Shown here one piece after another: positions 14,608 through 16,374 of a DNA stretch of 16,374 bases (positions are counted from its first letter, which is position 1; each line of letters begins with the position of its first letter). The stretch spans positions 1 to 16,374 of the forward strand of contig SXIZ01000134.1 in the NCBI GenBank assembly GCA_005779525.1, in the 5' to 3' direction. A program made the translations under genes and the position numbers. The notes beneath the pieces are model-generated. The model did not search any database, was not told the origin of the DNA, and saw nothing but the letters and a program-made list of their open reading frames with translations. Origin of the DNA: Methylococcaceae bacterium. GTDB lineage: Bacteria > Pseudomonadota > Gammaproteobacteria > Methylococcales > Methylomonadaceae.

Positions 14608-15885
14608 ATGGGCACCGGGCAAAAAGAAATTACGCGATTATTGCTGCTGTTAAGTTTAATTGCTTTACTCGGCGCAATAGTAGGTTTGTTCTATCCAATC
14701 ATGTTATTAGCCATGTCAGCGCTATTGGCCTATCAATTATTTCAGGTAATACGCTTTGAAAACTGGATACGTACCGGAGGGCGAAAAAAATACCCCAAAA
14801 CCTCAGGGATTTGGGAAGATATTTACTATCACATTTACCGTATCAAAAAAGACGACAAAAAACGCAAAAAAAAATTAGGCAAAATGATCGATTTATTTCG
14901 TAAATCGACTGAAGCCTTACCCGATGCCGCGGTGGTACTCGGCAAAAATGATGAAATTGAATGGTCAAATAAAATGGCCAATCAAGTATTAGGCTTACAA
15001 AATTCCGATAAAGGCCAACGCATTCCCAATCTCATTCGTTTTCCCGAATTTGTCCGTTATTTAAAATCCGGTGATTTCAATGAAGCCATTACCCTCAACT
15101 CCCCGGTCGACAAGCACATTATCTTAACCGTGCGGATTGTGGCGTATGGCGAAGGCTTGCGTTTATTGCTAGCGCAAGATGTCACCCAATTAAAAAAAAT
15201 GGAGTTGATGCGCAAAGACTTTGTCGCCAATGTATCGCATGAGTTACGCACACCGTTAACCGTACTCAAAGGCTATTTGGAAACCTTACAGGACATGGAT
15301 GAACACACCTCGGTGTTATTAAGCGAGTCATTAACCCAAATGCAAGCACAAACAGAACGCATGCAATATTTGGTGGATGATTTGTTATTACTTACACGCC
15401 TAGAAACTCAGCAAGTCAAAAATGAATGCGTCGATGTGCCGCACTTACTACAACAGATTTGCTTAGAAGGCGACACGCTCCCGCAACAAGCCAATCGCAT
15501 ACAACTGCGTATTGAATCCCCTGCACATATCATCGGCGAAGAACATGAATTACGCAGTGCATTTACCAATTTACTGGGTAATGCTTTGAAATATTCTCCG
15601 ACAGAAGCATCGGTTTTAGTGCGCTGGTATCAAACCGCACAAGCATTTGTCTTCGAAGTACAAGATTACGGCGAAGGTATTGCAGAAGCCGACCTGCCGC
15701 GTATCACCGAACGTTTTTATCGCTGTGAAGTCAAACGCGAACGCAAAATCAGCGGCACTGGCCTAGGGCTCGCGATTGTCAAACATGTATTAATGCGCCA
15801 TGAAGGCAAACTCAATATCCAAAGTGAAGTAGGCAAAGGTAGCTGTTTTACTTGTCATTTTCCGCTCAAGCGCCAATGTAATTAA
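14608..15885 (+). CDS. phoR: Phosphate regulon sensor kinase PhoR
   Basis: Membrane histidine kinase/phosphatase acting on PhoB. Its 425 residues compare with 431 in E. coli. Two adjacent hydrophobic segments (about 8-29 and 30-46) give a hairpin with almost no periplasmic loop, so phosphate is presumably sensed through PhoU and the transporter. A very basic linker (about 78-98, KKDDKKRKKK) follows, then a PAS region (about 100-195) and the H-box FVANVSHELRTP with H211. The N-box is LLGNALKYS (N325), G1 is DYGEGI (353-358) and G2 is GTGLGL (383-388). AAGG at 14600-14603 overlaps the phoB stop and precedes ATG 14608, so the pair should be co-translated. No terminator is evident afterwards. Confidence 0.97.
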   Translation: MGTGQKEITRLLLLLSLIALLGAIVGLFYPIMLLAMSALLAYQLFQVIRFENWIRTGGRKKYPKTSGIWEDIYYHIYRIKKDDKKRKKKLGKMIDLFRKSTEALPDAAVVLGKNDEIEWSNKMANQVLGLQNSDKGQRIPNLIRFPEFVRYLKSGDFNEAITLNSPVDKHIILTVRIVAYGEGLRLLLAQDVTQLKKMELMRKDFVANVSHELRTPLTVLKGYLETLQDMDEHTSVLLSESLTQMQAQTERMQYLVDDLLLLTRLETQQVKNECVDVPHLLQQICLEGDTLPQQANRIQLRIESPAHIIGEEHELRSAFTNLLGNALKYSPTEASVLVRWYQTAQAFVFEVQDYGEGIAEADLPRITERFYRCEVKRERKISGTGLGLAIVKHVLMRHEGKLNIQSEVGKGSCFTCHFPLKRQCN

Positions 15886-15955
15886 GCGACCCACCCACGC
15901 CATACCCGCCCCACTCGCAATGCATGCAATTCACAAAAAAAGTTGCTGCTAATTA

Positions 15956-15982
15956 TTAGCACTCTTGTCAATAGAGTGCTAT
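15956..15982. promoter_or_regulatory. CIRCE operator (HrcA-binding site) upstream of rpoH
   Basis: TTAGCACTC (15956-15964), a 9-base spacer (TTGTCAATA) and GAGTGCTAT (15974-15982) match the CIRCE consensus TTAGCACTC-N9-GAGTGCTAA at 17 of 18 positions with exact spacing. It overlaps the likely promoter: TTAGCA (15956-15961), 18 bases, then TATTAT (15980-15985). It ends 34 bases before the rpoH ATG, so HrcA binding should block transcription directly. hrcA itself is not in the window. Confidence 0.92.
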
Positions 15983-16016
15983 TATTATGGCATCTTAAAT
16001 TTTAATGGAGATAATT

Positions 16017-16251
16017 ATGACTACTGCATTATCTTTACCTTTAAATGTTTCCGTAGGTACCTTTGACGCGTATTTAAACGCCGTCAACCAGATGTCGCGC
16101 TTGACAGCAGAACAAGAAACCGAACTTGCCATGCGCTACCATAACGAAGGCGATGTTGATGCGGCCAAAGAACTGGTCATGTCCAATTTACGCTTTGTGG
16201 TCTATGTTGCACGTGGCTATAGTGGCTATGGCCTGCCCTTACCCGATATTA
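16017..16251 (+). pseudogene. rpoH: RNA polymerase sigma-32 (RpoH), broken after codon 78
   Basis: Heat-shock sigma factor. From ATG 16017, residues 1-78 match RpoH: VGTFDAYLNAVNQMSRLTAEQE, then AAKELVMSNLRFVVYVARGYSGYGLPLPDI, equivalent to E. coli up to QADLIQEGN. Where LIQEGNIGLMKAV should follow, the frame instead reads RTRRAGRKKQAPINS and stops at 16298. Regions 2.3-2.4, the RpoH box, and regions 3 and 4 are missing, so the product could not act as a sigma factor. GGAG at 16007-16010, 6 bases upstream, supports 16017 over the in-frame ATG at 16005, which overlaps it. The break is either an insertion or an assembly join. Confidence 0.85.
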
Positions 16252-16374
16252 GGACCCGCCGGGCCGGGCGCAAAAAACAGGCGCCCATCAATTCGTGAAT
16301 TACACGCGCTGCGCTGATTTCCGAATAGCACAACCTGCGGGGCCAACTCCTCGAGATCCTTGGCAGTGAGGCGA
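16252..16374. other. Foreign, GC-rich sequence joined to rpoH
   Basis: These 123 bases contain 75 G or C (61%), well above the flanking DNA, and do not continue rpoH. They begin GGACCCGCCGGGCCGG, followed by a hairpin GGGCGC (16266-16271) / GCGCCC (16281-16286). A minus-strand frame runs from the right edge with 44 codons (including LTAKDLEELAPQVVLFG) and stops at 16239, just inside rpoH. I do not recognise it. It could be the end of a mobile element or a chimeric contig end; too little is present to decide. Confidence 0.6.

Noticed and set aside
16126..16317. Plus-strand frame crossing the rpoH break in another phase
   Set aside because: Its first part is an out-of-frame shadow of rpoH and its second part is the foreign tail, so the combined product has no coherent meaning.
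16239..16373. Minus-strand frame in the tail as a transposase end
   Set aside because: The 44 codons look possibly coding, but I cannot match them to any transposase family, and the stop lies in rpoH sequence. Not called as a gene.
1..16374. CRISPR array, tRNA or rRNA genes, phage genes
   Set aside because: No regularly spaced direct repeats, no cloverleaf candidates in the gaps, and no rRNA-like sequence. The gaps are short and otherwise accounted for.

Overview
The window looks like chromosomal DNA of a gammaproteobacterium with moderate GC (mid-40s percent by eye). The evidence is the gene set: a PolA with intact proofreading motifs, a redox-regulated Hsp33, an MsrA close to the E. coli protein, the long gammaproteobacterial forms of PstC and PstA, and an RpoH-type sigma factor. 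A CIRCE operator, the site of the HrcA repressor, argues against an enteric bacterium. I cannot fix the genus; a sulfur- or methane-oxidising lineage is only a guess.

Layout, left to right. Positions 1-2477 hold most of polA on the minus strand, with its C-terminus beyond the left edge. A 349-base gap carries a short repeat copy and a possible promoter. It is followed by a small EF-hand/YidB-like protein gene on the plus strand (2827-3264). A perfect 12-bp hairpin separates this from a minus-strand pair: hslO and a downstream gene for a lipobox-bearing protein. msrA and a class I SAM-dependent methyltransferase gene follow on the plus strand. The gap between them has a minus-strand terminator and a possible 25-codon ORF.

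The core of the window, 6897-15885, is a complete phosphate-starvation locus: Pho box, pstS, terminator, pstC, pstA, pstB, phoU, an inserted repeat element, phoB, phoR. PstS captures phosphate in the periplasm, PstC and PstA form the channel, and PstB drives transport with ATP. PhoU couples transporter state to the kinase PhoR, which controls PhoB. PhoB then binds the Pho box upstream of pstS. A strong intrinsic terminator after pstS would make the binding protein more abundant than the transporter. A 149-bp MITE-like element between phoU and phoB, with a nested palindrome and T-tract, may separate phoBR transcription from the pst operon.

The right end starts rpoH behind a near-perfect CIRCE operator, so the heat-shock sigma factor is predicted to be repressed by HrcA. 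The rpoH reading frame matches RpoH for only 78 codons. At about 16251 it runs into unrelated DNA of about 61% GC, which is either a mobile-element insertion or a chimeric join. There are no rRNA or tRNA genes and no CRISPR array. The most useful items for follow-up are the CIRCE-rpoH arrangement, the rpoH break, the element between phoU and phoB, the folded pstS-pstC spacer, and the small minus-strand transcription unit near 5820-6066.
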